Below are positions 24,652-33,025 of a stretch of 64,000 nt of DNA, in pieces. The notes under the pieces are model-generated. The model was not told the DNA's origin and ran no database searches. It saw only the letters and a list, made by a program, of their open reading frames with translations. Each line of letters starts with the position of its first letter. Position 1 is the stretch's first letter. Source of the DNA: Kribbella capetownensis (GTDB lineage: Bacteria; Actinomycetota; Actinomycetes; Propionibacteriales; Kribbellaceae); the NCBI RefSeq assembly GCF_004331485.1, contig NZ_SJKD01000015.1, forward strand, positions 62,001 through 126,000, read 5' to 3'. The position numbers and the translations under genes are program-made.

Positions 24652-25889
24652 TCGGTGAACACCTCCGCGAGCCAGGGCATGACCCGTTCGGGACCGAGCG
24701 CTCGGAGGTGCTCCACCACTGGGTTCTCCACCATCGCTCGTACGTCGTCCAGGCCGTCGGGAGCGTAGGACTCAGCGGCATCGATCAGGTCGTGGAGGCA
24801 GCGGCGGGCGGGTCGGGCCTCGCCGGTGCGCAGGTCGAGGAGTTCGCCGCGGACGCCGTCACGGAGCGCGGCCCACCGGTTCTCCGCAATCCGCCAGGTC
24901 GGCGCCGGCGGTTGGAGCTCGCCGAGGTGGTGAAGCTCTGCGAACCGGGCGGCGAGCGCGTGCACGAGCCTTGCCACCGCGCTGGTCCCGTCCACAGTCG
25001 GCTGTACGTCGAGGACGCGCAACTCGAGCGTGCCGTAGCGCAGGTGCGGTCGCAGCTCCCACCACCACTCTGACGTGTCGGAGACCGCGCCCCCTCGGAC
25101 CAACCAGGCGAGGTCCCCGGCGAGCTGTTCCCAGGAGGCGATGATCGGGGGTATGCCCTGGCGAGGCAGCTCGGAGGCGATCACAGGACGCACCGAGCAC
25201 AGGCCCGTGTCCCGTCCGGCGGCGAATGGGGCAGCACCCGCCAGCGCCGCCAGCTCCGGGAGAAGATCCCGCAGCGCGTGGTAAACGCCTAACGTGCAGT
25301 CGGCATCGCCGAAGGCCAGGTGCACCTGCAGCGAGGACACCAACTGCCGCTCGATGATCTGGCGATAGCGGGCACCGAGGTTGGCGGCCCGCGCCGTGGC
25401 CGACAGTGCGGTGCGTCCGTCGAGGAGCGGATGGACAGGAGCGGCTGCCACGGCCAGGTCGGGGCCGCAGGCGGCGGCGAGCAGTGCTCGGCATGTGCGC
25501 AGCTCGTCGATGGCGACCGCCACCTCCTGGTGGACGGAGGTCGCGATCTCGAGCTGGCACGCCGGCAGCTCCGGCTTGACCCGAGGGTCACCGATGTCCG
25601 CCACCACGGCGGCGGCGTCGGCCGGCAGCCAGCTCCCCCGGTACACCACCAGGAGCTCTTCCTCGAACCCGACCGTGCCGGGAACAGTGCTCGAGAACAG
25701 CGACTTAAGCGTCGCGGCATCGAGCGGCCTCGCGTCCAAAGGTGCGGCGTCGAGCGGGGCGTCGTCCCACGAGCCAGATGTCGGAGTGCCGGTGGAGTCC
25801 TGCGACCCGTTCCGATCGATCACGGGCGCGCTCACCGGATGGCGCACACCTATCGAGGTGGAGGGGTGGAGGGATTCGGCGTCGGCCAT
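24648..25889 (-). CDS. Glutamate-cysteine ligase family 2 (YbdK-like carboxylate-amine ligase)
   Basis: Protein of 413 residues from ATG 25889. The GCS2 fold begins at GTVGFEEELLVVYRG (about 60), where the Glu-Glu-Glu run contributes to metal/ATP binding; PELPACQLEIATS and YGTLELRVLDVQPT are further family landmarks. Such enzymes join a carboxylate, often glutamate, to an amine with ATP. An N-terminal tail of about 50 residues has an imperfect repeat (DDAPLDAAPLDARPLDAATL). The frame stays open for another 112 codons upstream without homology. First gene of an operon with a methyltransferase, so a methylated amide or peptide product is conceivable. Confidence 0.82.
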   Translation of the reverse strand: MADAESLHPSTSIGVRHPVSAPVIDRNGSQDSTGTPTSGSWDDAPLDAAPLDARPLDAATLKSLFSSTVPGTVGFEEELLVVYRGSWLPADAAAVVADIGDPRVKPELPACQLEIATSVHQEVAVAIDELRTCRALLAAACGPDLAVAAAPVHPLLDGRTALSATARAANLGARYRQIIERQLVSSLQVHLAFGDADCTLGVYHALRDLLPELAALAGAAPFAAGRDTGLCSVRPVIASELPRQGIPPIIASWEQLAGDLAWLVRGGAVSDTSEWWWELRPHLRYGTLELRVLDVQPTVDGTSAVARLVHALAARFAELHHLGELQPPAPTWRIAENRWAALRDGVRGELLDLRTGEARPARRCLHDLIDAAESYAPDGLDDVRAMVENPVVEHLRALGPERVMPWLAEVFTE

Positions 25890-26294
25890 GGGAGCCTCTC
25901 GTCCGCGCCGGGCGCTCCGCGCGACCCGGTAGTTCCTGAGGCTGCCCCTTGAACCTCGGCCACCCGATACCCGCCGCCTCGTGACCCAATCCTCGGCGAG
26001 GCACGGCCGGTCTGGCCGATCGCCGGGTGTACAGGCCGTGTCGCGAGGTACCTCCTCGCACCCATTGGTCCCAGCGGTGAAATTGCAGTTCGGCCCTGTC
26101 GCCTGACCGTTGGGTGCCGCTTTGCGTCGGACGATTGGGGCACCGCCTGGCACAGCACCCTGTCGTCGACCTCGATCGGGCTGTACGGACTCGGCGCGGC
26201 GAGCTGGACACCAGGCGGGCTGCACGACGCAGCGGCCGGCGTGCTGGTTCCCAACGCCGGCGGCCTCGCACGAACGAGCAGTCCCGTGGTGGGG
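25890..26294. other. Intergenic region of about 400 bases, no supported gene
   Basis: Frames here are shadows or lack starts and ribosome sites. A plus-strand frame near 26165-26290 with small hydrophobic residues (STSIGLYGLGAASW) could be the tail of a lost membrane protein, but there is no family match that I can support. Confidence 0.4.
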
Positions 26295-26702
26295 TCAGGC
26301 GGACGTGAGGTGTGACCGGACGTCGTGGACTCCGGCGATGCCTTCGATGGCGCTGACGATCTCGGTTTCCACGTCGCTGTTAGGGATTTCGCCGTGCAGG
26401 ATCACGGTGCCGTTCTCGACCGTGACGAGCACCCGCGGCACGTGGAGCCGCTTCTCCAGCGGTCCGATGCTGGAACGCACGCGGTCGGCCAGCGTCGCGT
26501 CGTCCACGTTGGCGTCGGGATGGCGCCGCAGCGCGTGGTAGGCCATGCCCTTCGCCTGGCCGACCCAATGGCGGCCTCGGCGGCGCAGATCCGCGATCGT
26601 GCTCTCGGCACGGCTGGAATTCCGCAGCTTGTCGATACCGATCTTCGCGCCGACCGCGGCACCGACCACCGCGGCGGTTGCGAGCAGTTTGCGCATAGTC
26701 AT
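26295..26702 (-). CDS. BON-domain protein
   Basis: Protein of 135 residues. An N-terminal hydrophobic segment (KLLATAAVVGAAVGAKIG) may act as a membrane anchor or uncleaved signal; a central charged region follows, and the BON domain occupies about 65-133 (LADRVRSSIGPL ... VTVENGTVILHGEIPNSDVE ... VHDVRSHL). BON domains bind phospholipid and occur in osmotic-stress proteins such as OsmY. Start choice is among three closely spaced ATGs (26705, 26702, 26696); GGAGG spacing favours 26702. A strong hairpin lies upstream at 26764-26800. Confidence 0.85.
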   Translation of the reverse strand: MTMRKLLATAAVVGAAVGAKIGIDKLRNSSRAESTIADLRRRGRHWVGQAKGMAYHALRRHPDANVDDATLADRVRSSIGPLEKRLHVPRVLVTVENGTVILHGEIPNSDVETEIVSAIEGIAGVHDVRSHLTSA

Positions 26703-26763
26703 CATCGCCTCCAGCGCCGCTCCACTATCACCATGGTTCACCTTGTCGGGCTGTGATGGAACC

Positions 26764-26800
26764 CGAGTACCGCCCTGACCCCTGCGCAGGGCGGTACTCG
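26764..26800 (+). terminator. 13-bp hairpin terminator
   Basis: CGAGTACCGCCCT (26764-26776) pairs perfectly with 26788-26800 around an 11-nt loop, followed on the plus strand by TTTGTTG. It separates two minus-strand genes (26818-27084 and BON), so on that strand it probably ends the upstream transcript; the T-rich tail faces plus. Confidence 0.65.
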
Positions 26801-26817
26801 TTTGTTGCGGAGTGGTT

Positions 26818-27084
26818 CTACCGGTCGTCGGAGGAATCGCGACTGCCGGACTTGGCGAGGCCACGGCTGACCATGTAGCCGATCGTCAGCAAAGTGACGT
26901 CGAACCAAGCCTCCTTCGCCCCGAACGCTCCGTCGTCGACCACCGCGGAAGCGATCAGGACGCCCAGCACGGCCAGCACGTAAGCGACCAGTTCGGTGGT
27001 CTTGAAGGCTGGCTTGGTGCCGGTGCCGATACCGCGCTCGGAACGGATGGCGTGGTTGGCGTTGGTCTCAGAATGAGCAGACAT
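26818..27084 (-). CDS. Small membrane protein of unknown function
   Basis: Protein of 88 residues with an N-terminal hydrophilic stretch, two membrane helices (about 30-49 and 60-75; YMVSRGLAKSGSRD after the second) and a charged C-terminus. Similar short proteins are common in actinobacteria but have no known role. AAGGAG lies eight nt before the ATG. A hairpin terminator follows 18 nt after the stop. Confidence 0.7.
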   Translation of the reverse strand: MSAHSETNANHAIRSERGIGTGTKPAFKTTELVAYVLAVLGVLIASAVVDDGAFGAKEAWFDVTLLTIGYMVSRGLAKSGSRDSSDDR

Positions 27085-27170
27085 GAGCGTGGTGCTCCTT
27101 AACTGGATTCAGCGAAGCACCTGGCGTCTCAAGTGCGGAAGCGGGCTGATCGAGCGCCGCTGCCAGCGCG

Positions 27171-27416
27171 GTGCCCCTCCGAGCCACCGCGAAACCTCTG
27201 ACGACGAAGCAGGACCTGTTGCCACGCCTGCATCAAGCCTGCAACGTCGACGAGTTGCTCGAACTCAGGCGGATGGTGGTCAGGGCCAAAGACCTCGCCC
27301 CATCCCCGACCCTGCATGTCCACGTGAGCGCGCAGAGTCCGGGTTCTCCGTGGCAAGGAGTCCGGCAACCGGTCGGCCCGGCGTCTGAGGCGGAGCCGAG
27401 CTGCCGTGAGGGATGA
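27171..27416 (+). CDS. Possible small protein coupled to a GAF-ANTAR gene
   Basis: A frame of 81 codons with a GTG start and a moderately high G/C third position. The middle (LLPRLHQACNVDELLELRRMVV) looks like a genuine amphipathic helix pair; the C-terminal third is low-complexity. The stop is interlocked with ATGs of the GAF-ANTAR gene (TGATG around 27413-27418), which would permit coupling. There is no clear ribosome site before the GTG and no family match, so it may be spurious. Confidence 0.3.
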   Translation: MPLRATAKPLTTKQDLLPRLHQACNVDELLELRRMVVRAKDLAPSPTLHVHVSAQSPGSPWQGVRQPVGPASEAEPSCREG

Positions 27417-27424
27417 TGTGGGGT

Positions 27425-28216
27425 ATGGATCACACCGTACGCCGGGGTGCCGACACCGAGCCACCGCGGGAAACCGACCGGCAGGCGATTCACCCGGCCG
27501 ATGGGGAGGCCGCGGCTACGTTCGCGCGGCTGGCCGTCGAGTTGCATGAGGCCGATGGCGTTGACGAGACCGTTGAGGCTGTCGTCCAGTTCGCACTCCA
27601 GGCGTTGAACTGCACCTACGCCGGCGTCGCCCTCCACACCCGGGGCTCCAGGCCCGAGATCGCCGCCGTGACCGATCAGGTCGTTGCCGACGTCTACAAC
27701 CTGCAGATCGACGCCCAGGCCGGGCCCCTGGTCGAGTCGCTGCGTGACCGGACCATCGTGCTGATTCGCGACACCACCTCGGACAACCGCTGGCCGGACT
27801 GGGCCGTGAAGGTCGCCGGTCTCGGCGTCCGCAGCGTGCTGGACGTACCGCTCGCCGTCGGCGCCAATGGACAGTCCGTGGGTGTGCTCGGGCTCTACAG
27901 CCCTGATCCGGACGCGTTCGGAGCCGACGACGAGGCGATCGCACACATCCTCGCCCGGCACGCGTCGGTCGCGCTCGCGACGGCGCGCCGCGAGCAGACC
28001 ATGACGCGAGCCGTCGACGCCCGCAAGTTGGTCGGCCAGGCGATGGGGATTCTGATGGAACGCTACGACCTCGACGGCGACCGCGCGTTCGCGATCCTCA
28101 GGCGGTACTCCCAGGACACCAACACCAAGCTCCGTGACGTCGCCCAGCAACTCATCGACACCCGCAAACTCCCCGGCACAGCCGAACCCAGGACTGAACG
28201 CCGTACCCGGCCGTGA
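27425..28216 (+). CDS. GAF-ANTAR protein
   Basis: Protein of about 263 residues: GAF domain at about 25-185 (LHTRGSRPEIAAVTD ... TIVLIRDTTSDNRWP ... VLDVPLAVGANGQSVGVLGLYS) and ANTAR at about 195-250 (ARKLVGQAMGILMERYDLDGD). It is the intact relative of the frame-shifted gene at 22690 and of the fragment at 12646. The start is uncertain among ATGs at 27413, 27416 and 27425. As with the other ANTAR proteins it should act on RNA, preventing termination in leaders carrying paired hexaloop hairpins. Confidence 0.87.
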   Translation: MDHTVRRGADTEPPRETDRQAIHPADGEAAATFARLAVELHEADGVDETVEAVVQFALQALNCTYAGVALHTRGSRPEIAAVTDQVVADVYNLQIDAQAGPLVESLRDRTIVLIRDTTSDNRWPDWAVKVAGLGVRSVLDVPLAVGANGQSVGVLGLYSPDPDAFGADDEAIAHILARHASVALATARREQTMTRAVDARKLVGQAMGILMERYDLDGDRAFAILRRYSQDTNTKLRDVAQQLIDTRKLPGTAEPRTERRTRP

Positions 28217-28254
28217 TGACGAGCCGGCGGTCGCGCACCCTGGTCTGCTCACCG

Positions 28255-28706
28255 CGCGCGACCTGAGCCGTTCCAGCCCAGACCTGACGGCGCGGGCAAC
28301 GAGGTCCGGGCGAGATCGGCCAGGGCCGACGCCAGCCGATCCGCGCGGTCCTGGTCGTCGGCGAAGGTGAACTGGGCCAGGATCCGGCGGTGGTCGGACA
28401 GCCCGACGTTGATCGCCCGCACCGACCGCAACCAGTCGGCGGCCTGGAACCCGAGATGCCCGCGTCCAGAGTGTCGATCATGATCTGCAGCCGATCGAGG
28501 TCGTGCGAGGCCTCTTCGGCGGGCAGCCGTTCCTCGAAGACCCGGAGCCCTGGCAGATTGTCGATCTCGCCACGGGTCGCCCGGGCCAGCTTCAGCGCAG
28601 ACCCGAGCAGCTCCCCACCGTGCAGCACCATCTGCCACCGCGTGTCCTCGGGTCGCGCGCGGGTCTCGTCGCTGCCGGAACCGGCCAATTCCGTGGACGA
28701 AGGCAA
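28255..28706 (-). pseudogene. C-terminal remnant of an Orn/Lys/Arg decarboxylase
   Basis: The first frame reads LHGGELLGSALKLARATRGEI and SHDLDRLQIMIDTLDAGISG; after a one-base deletion near 28450 the next frame continues FQAADWLRS, then INVGLSDHRRILAQFTFADD. Together they make part of a group III PLP decarboxylase, downstream of the cofactor lysine. The PLP-binding core and the far C-terminus are absent. Bases 28707-28966 hold no supported gene apart from the catalase leader. Confidence 0.7.
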
Positions 28707-28882
28707 CTACCTTCTCGTCGCGACGTAGCGCGTCCGGACGAGCTACGCCGCCGGGTAGCACCACAGCCGCGAGGTCATCGACCGCCAGATCGGCGAATGA
28801 CCTCGTCGATCGGCGCTGTCTCCGTCGCCGTCAGGTGGTCGAAGGTTTGGGGTTCGAAGGTGCGCATCGACGGTGCTTTGCG

Positions 28883-28889
28883 GGGTACC
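28883..28889 (+). promoter_or_regulatory. GGGTACC element upstream of catalase
   Basis: GGGTACC begins 84 nt before the catalase ATG, farther than the 40-44 nt seen for the other genes, which would give a longer leader. Confidence 0.35.
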
Positions 28890-28966
28890 GAGGGCCGATC
28901 GGCCCTCACGTGGGTCCAGTCAGGAACCGCGGTGGCCAGTTGTCAGAAGTCGACCAGGGAGTCGCC

Positions 28967-29872
28967 ATGTTCCGTCATACGAAGCGATTACAGTTCGAGG
29001 CCAAGCCCGAGCGTTCCGATCCCGTCTATGCACGCAAGTTGCAGGAGCTCATCGGTGGCGCCTTCGGCGAGATGAGCGTGACGATGCAGTACTTGTTCCA
29101 GGGCTGGAACTGCCGGATGGAAGGCAAGTACAAGGACCTCCTGATGGACACGGCGACCGAGGAGATCGGTCACATCGAGATGCTGGCCACCATGGTGGCC
29201 CGGTTGCTCGAGGGAGCACCTGCGACGATGACGGCCGAGGCCGTCCAGGATCCCGTGATGGCGGCGATGATCGGCGGGATGGACCCGCAGCAGGCAATCA
29301 TCGCCGGCGGCGGAGCGCTTCCGGCGAACTCTCAAGGGGTGCCTTGGAACGGCGGATACATCGTGGCCAGTGGGAACCTGCTGGCCGACTTCCGGGCGAA
29401 CGCCGCCGCCGAAGCGCACGGCCGGCTGCAGACCGCGCGTCTTTACAAGATGACCGACGATCCTGGCGTCAAGGCGATGCTGCAGTTCAATCTCGCCCGC
29501 GACACGGTGCACCAGAAGCAGTGGTTGAAGGCGATCGAGGAGCTGGAGTCCGATGGGCTCGAGGCACCGATCGTGCCGAACGCCCTGTTCGACGAGGAAG
29601 ACCAGGAACACAACCACACCATCTGGCGGCTGTCCGACGGCACCGACGGGCGCAAGGGCGGCTGGACCGACGGTGACGACCCGCTGGAGTACCTGACCGA
29701 TCCCGAACCTCTCGGCGGCCCGGCCTCAGCGCCTGCACCGGACCCGGCGCTGTTCGGCACGTACTCGACCAGTCAGGATCTGAAGGCGACGGTGAAGTCC
29801 AAGGCGAGGTCAGCCGCCCAGAAGGCGACGAAGAAGGCCAAGAAGTCGTCGACCCGACGATCAGCCAACTGA
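28967..29872 (+). CDS. Manganese (non-haem) catalase
   Basis: Protein of 301 residues with the ferritin-like di-manganese fold. Metal-ligand segments include LIGGAFGEMSVTMQYLFQGW (Glu), TATEEIGHIEML (Glu and His) and, in the second half, NAAAEAHGRLQTARLY and ARDTVHQKQW. It dismutates hydrogen peroxide in the cytoplasm. A Lys/Ala-rich tail (about 275-300; KSKARSAAQKATKKAKK) may bind DNA or polyphosphate, by analogy with basic histone-like tails. GGGAG precedes the ATG. A 7-bp hairpin with a four-base loop (29858-29875) overlaps the stop and may help termination. Confidence 0.92.
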   Translation: MFRHTKRLQFEAKPERSDPVYARKLQELIGGAFGEMSVTMQYLFQGWNCRMEGKYKDLLMDTATEEIGHIEMLATMVARLLEGAPATMTAEAVQDPVMAAMIGGMDPQQAIIAGGGALPANSQGVPWNGGYIVASGNLLADFRANAAAEAHGRLQTARLYKMTDDPGVKAMLQFNLARDTVHQKQWLKAIEELESDGLEAPIVPNALFDEEDQEHNHTIWRLSDGTDGRKGGWTDGDDPLEYLTDPEPLGGPASAPAPDPALFGTYSTSQDLKATVKSKARSAAQKATKKAKKSSTRRSAN

Positions 29873-30011
29873 TCGATCCCCCAGCCGACCACTACACGGC
29901 GCATGCTCAGCTCAGGCAGTCGGGTTGAGCACCCGCGCGCGGAGTCCGGCATTCGACCGAAAGACTACTGGGTCCCTACGAGGAGGCCGCATCACTCGTC
30001 GCGAGTGAGAT

Positions 30012-30752
30012 TCAGGCGACTAGTACGTCGGCAACGACAGCGTAATGGTCGGACGGCGGCAGACCTCGGTCCTCGTCGAAACCGAGCACGTGTGACTCGC
30101 GCGGCACCAAACCTCCCCTGGTGAGGATGTAGTCGATCCGGTTGTCCTCGAGCCACTCGCCGCGGCCCAGATAGCGGTTGTGCGAGCTATACGTGACGCC
30201 AACCCCATCCTCTCCCGGCCGCCAGCAGTCCTCCAGCACATCCAGGAGAGGCTCGAGCTCGGGATGGCCGGGCGGTGAGTTCAGATCGCCCGCGAACACG
30301 ACTCGGTCGCCGGAACCGGAGAGCTCGGACACCAGCGTCGCCAGTGCCTGGGCCTGGGCCAGCCGTTCGCGTTGGCGGTCTTCCTCCCAGTCCAGGCAGC
30401 TGGTGATGAAATGGAGACTGCGCCTACCGAGGCGGATCTCACCGCGCAACGCAACGGTGTCGCCCGACAGCTTGTGCCGCTCGACGGCCCGGAACGGAAA
30501 CCGACTCAGAATGCCGAGGCCGAGACGTACGCCGGGATGCGCGTCCCGCGGCATCCGCGAGGGGGCAAAGGCCGATGCCATCCCCAGCTCGGCTCCGAGA
30601 ACCGTCGCCTGCGTCAACCCGTCAACCCGCCAAGTCTCCTGCAAGGCAACGAACTCCGGTCGCTGCGCACGCACCGTAGCGGCGATCGCCCGCTGCCGCC
30701 GCAACCATCGGTCTCCGAACCGACCCCAGACGTTCCATGTCATGAACCGCAT
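30012..30752 (-). CDS. Endonuclease/exonuclease/phosphatase family protein
   Basis: Protein of 246 residues with the complete EEP catalytic set: MTWNVWGRFGDRW (Asn), VALQETWRV (Glu), FAGDLNSPPGHPE (Asp, Asn), NRIDYILTRGG (Asp) and PPSDHYAVVADV (Asp-His). Family members cut DNA, RNA or phosphoesters of lipids and small molecules; there is no signal peptide, so it is cytoplasmic. The short form without extra domains does not reveal the substrate. It converges with the catalase gene. Confidence 0.85.
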   Translation of the reverse strand: MRFMTWNVWGRFGDRWLRRQRAIAATVRAQRPEFVALQETWRVDGLTQATVLGAELGMASAFAPSRMPRDAHPGVRLGLGILSRFPFRAVERHKLSGDTVALRGEIRLGRRSLHFITSCLDWEEDRQRERLAQAQALATLVSELSGSGDRVVFAGDLNSPPGHPELEPLLDVLEDCWRPGEDGVGVTYSSHNRYLGRGEWLEDNRIDYILTRGGLVPRESHVLGFDEDRGLPPSDHYAVVADVLVA

Positions 30753-30903
30753 GCCGGCCCAGTACCCGGACCTCCCCGCGACACTCGGACACCCTTCGGC
30801 GATGCCGAGTTTCTCGGATGGTCAGGATCACGTCACCGGTCTGACTGTGTACGACGCCAGTCGCCCGGCTGGTCTGCCGAAGCACGGTGAGAGTCTCCAC
30901 GGT

Positions 30904-30910
30904 GGGTACC
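30904..30910 (+). promoter_or_regulatory. GGGTACC element, putative SigB/SigF-like -10
   Basis: GGGTACC begins 44 nt before the ATG of the DUF7218 gene and is followed by GG, as before the two hemerythrin genes. Confidence 0.5.
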
Positions 30911-30947
30911 GGCAGCACGATGGACCACACACCTCGTGGAGGTACTG

Positions 30948-31169
30948 ATGCCCGGAAAGTCATCGAACGTGAAGAACGAGAAGCAGTACGAAGCCCTGAA
31001 GGACAAGGGGATGTCGAAACAGCGCGCGGCGAAGATCGCCAACTCCCCGAAGTCGAGCGAGCACGGCGGTAAACAGGGCGGCAAGGGCGGCAACAGCAGC
31101 CAAGGCGGCAGCACCGCCCAGAAGAAGAAGGCCGGCCGCAAGGGCGGCAAGGCAGCAGCGAAGAGCTGA
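30948..31169 (+). CDS. DUF7218-type small basic protein
   Basis: Protein of 73 residues. The first half (MPGKSSNVKNEKQYEALKDK, then GMSKQRAAKIANSP) is the conserved part of this small actinobacterial family; it resembles a short helix-hairpin-helix. The second half is a Gly/Lys/Ser-rich tail ending in AGRKGGKAAAKS, suggesting nucleic-acid binding. GGAGG lies five nt before the ATG. It is preceded by the shared GGGTACC element and followed by a hemerythrin gene with the same element, so both are probably stress-induced. A dead copy of its 5' end lies at 4190. Confidence 0.75.
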   Translation: MPGKSSNVKNEKQYEALKDKGMSKQRAAKIANSPKSSEHGGKQGGKGGNSSQGGSTAQKKKAGRKGGKAAAKS

Positions 31170-31237
31170 TCACCGAACACCGGCTACGCGCTCGTCTCTG
31201 CACGGCACAGCCTCAGGAGCTTCCACGGTCAAGGGGC

Positions 31238-31244
31238 GGGTACC
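31238..31244 (+). promoter_or_regulatory. GGGTACC element, putative SigB/SigF-like -10
   Basis: GGGTACCGGCGC begins 43 nt before the hemerythrin ATG at 31281; the same 12 bases stand 42 nt before the second hemerythrin gene (51195). Confidence 0.55.
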
Positions 31245-31280
31245 GGCGCGGCATCATCCCTGCGAACGAAGGAGAAGCTG

Positions 31281-31859
31281 ATGGCTTCCACCGGCGGCAG
31301 CGCCGACCAGGACGTGATCGACGTTTTGACGGAGGACCACAGGGAGGTCCGGGAACTCGCGAACCAGATCAGCGCATCCAGCGACGCCGACGAACGGCGG
31401 GACCTGACCGATCAGCTCATCGCGGAACTGGTCAGGCACTCGGTCGCCGAGGAGATGTATGTCTACCCCGCGCTGCGCGACCACCTCCCCGACGGCGACC
31501 AGGCCGTCGAACACGACACCGAGGAGCACCGGGAACTCGAGGCGCTCATGAAGCAGCTCGAGAGCGCGGACGCGGGAACCACCGAGTTCGAGGGCGCGCT
31601 CCGGCAACTGCAACAGGTACTCGTCGACCACGTTCAAGACGAGGAGACCGAGCAGTTCCCGCAGCTGCGAGCCCACCTCCCCGCCGCCACCCTGGTCGAA
31701 CTGAAGGAGAAGGTCGAGCACGCGAAGAGGCTGGCCCCCACCAGACCGCATCCCGCCGCACCGAACGCCGAACTCTTCCACAAACTCGTCGGCCCGGGCG
31801 TAGGACTGGTCGACCGCCTCCGCGACAAACTCACCGACCGCTCGACAGAGAGGTCTTGA
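31281..31859 (+). CDS. Hemerythrin HHE domain protein
   Basis: Protein of 192 residues. The four-helix di-iron domain (about 10-150) shows His/Glu ligand segments: LTEDHREVRELAN, RHSVAEEMYVYPAL, EHDTEEHRELEAL and LVDHVQDEETEQFPQL. A hydrophilic tail of about 45 residues follows. Such proteins bind oxygen, nitric oxide or peroxide, or sense redox state. AAGGAG is six nt before the ATG, and a GGGTACC element lies 43 nt upstream. A second, related hemerythrin is at 51237. Confidence 0.88.
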   Translation: MASTGGSADQDVIDVLTEDHREVRELANQISASSDADERRDLTDQLIAELVRHSVAEEMYVYPALRDHLPDGDQAVEHDTEEHRELEALMKQLESADAGTTEFEGALRQLQQVLVDHVQDEETEQFPQLRAHLPAATLVELKEKVEHAKRLAPTRPHPAAPNAELFHKLVGPGVGLVDRLRDKLTDRSTERS

Positions 31860-31895
31860 GCACCAAGCCTGGACGGCCCGGTGTCGCCTGGCAGA

Positions 31896-32087
31896 TCACG
31901 GCTGCGACGCCGGTTCGCGAGGAGCTGGGGAGTCGGACTGACGCTCCTCGGCGTCCTTCTCCGCGCTCGTGCCGGACAACTCCGAACGTGAAGACTTGAG
32001 GCGGACCGGGCCGCCGCCCAGTCGGCGGTACTTCCACTGCTGCTCGTCATAGTCGTAATACGTGTCTACGCCACCAACGGTGATCAT
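31896..32087 (-). CDS. Small hydrophilic protein (YYDYDEQQWKYRRL type)
   Basis: Protein of 63 residues of unknown function. It starts MITVGGVDTYYDYDEQQWKY and continues as a polar, probably disordered chain rich in Ser, Glu and Pro. GGAGGG lies six nt before the ATG, supporting translation. A GGGTACC element lies 65 nt upstream on the same strand. It converges with the hemerythrin gene. Confidence 0.6.
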   Translation of the reverse strand: MITVGGVDTYYDYDEQQWKYRRLGGGPVRLKSSRSELSGTSAEKDAEERQSDSPAPREPASQP

Positions 32088-32145
32088 GGCCACCCTCCGT
32101 GAGCGCCAATCTCGAAACGCCGCCGCTGCTGGACGGCCGAGTACA

Positions 32146-32152
32146 GGTACCC
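32146..32152 (-). promoter_or_regulatory. GGGTACC element on the minus strand
   Basis: GGGTACC begins 65 nt before the start codon of the small protein at 31896-32087. The greater distance makes it a weaker member of the set. Confidence 0.3.
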
Positions 32153-32206
32153 GAATTACAGCAAATACCACTCACGCGGGCAGATCGCTCGACGTCCCCC
32201 GATGAT

Positions 32207-32518
32207 TCAGTCGCGTGGTACCTGGCGTCGCGTAAAGGATGTTCTTTGACCTGGGGTGGCGTGGTCGAGGATGTCGTCGGCGGTTTTGGTCCAGGTGAAG
32301 GGTTGGCAGCGATCGTTCCAGCCGTCGATGAACCGGCGGATCGCGGTGGTGAGTTCTTTGACGCTGTTGAAGCTGCCGCGGCGGATCGCTTGGCGGGTGA
32401 TGATCCCGAAGAAGATCTCGACCAGGTTCAGCCAGGAGCCGGACGTCGGCGTGAAGTGCAGCGTGATCCGCGGGTTCTTGGCCCGAATCCCCTGCAATAC
32501 ATCACCATCGTGACCCAA
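32207..32518 (-). pseudogene. IS630-family transposase, C-terminal fragment
   Basis: About 100 codons match the end of IS630-type DDE transposases: PRITLHFTPTSGSWLNLVEI contains the final Glu of the catalytic triad, followed by IRRGSFNSVKELTTAIRRFI and a C-terminal PFTWTKTADDIL. The first two catalytic Asp residues and the DNA-binding domain are missing, and no terminal repeats were found, so the element is dead. Confidence 0.8.
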
Positions 32519-33025
32519 GGCCGTCCATCCTCGACTTTACCTTCGACTCCTTGGTGGCCACTGACGGACACGTGCTTACTGTGCGAAGAGCGCGACGCCC
32601 TGACTGCGCCCGACCCGGACCGGATCCGGGACAGCTGCTCGAAGTTGTGCCGCGGCGTGTGCTGCACCAGGAACGTCGTGTGGAACCCGATGAACAGCAA
32701 CCAGAAGTAGTAGCCGACGCCGACGAGATCCACGAACTGTCCGAGGACACGGAGGCCTACCGGGAGAGGTCACCAGCGACACCCCACGCAGTCGGTGACC
32801 AGCGTCCGCCGGCGAAAGTGCGCACAGCGCATCTCTGCCACTGTCAACCAGCAGTTGTTCCAGGCATCTGCTCCACAAGCTCCGATGTCTTCTGAAGGAA
32901 CTCATCGCGATCGAGATGGCATTGGCACAAGTTGCTGGGAGCCTCGCCGACGAAGATCCGGGAGCACAGCAGTGAGGGGCGTGTCCATCGCCTCAGCGAT
33001 GAACACGCCCTCCGGGGTTATGGAC
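32519..33025. other. Decayed region between the IS630 fragment and msrA
   Basis: About 500 bases without an intact gene. A short oxidase-like fragment is listed at 32660-32733. Other frames lack starts and family features. Confidence 0.45.
32660..32733 (-). pseudogene. Fragment resembling cytochrome c oxidase subunit I
   Basis: About 25 codons read GYYFWLLFIGFHTTFLVQH, very close to the helix of CtaD-type subunit I that begins with a HFWL phrase and ends in FLVQH. Sequence on either side does not continue the protein in any frame I could follow. Confidence 0.4.
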
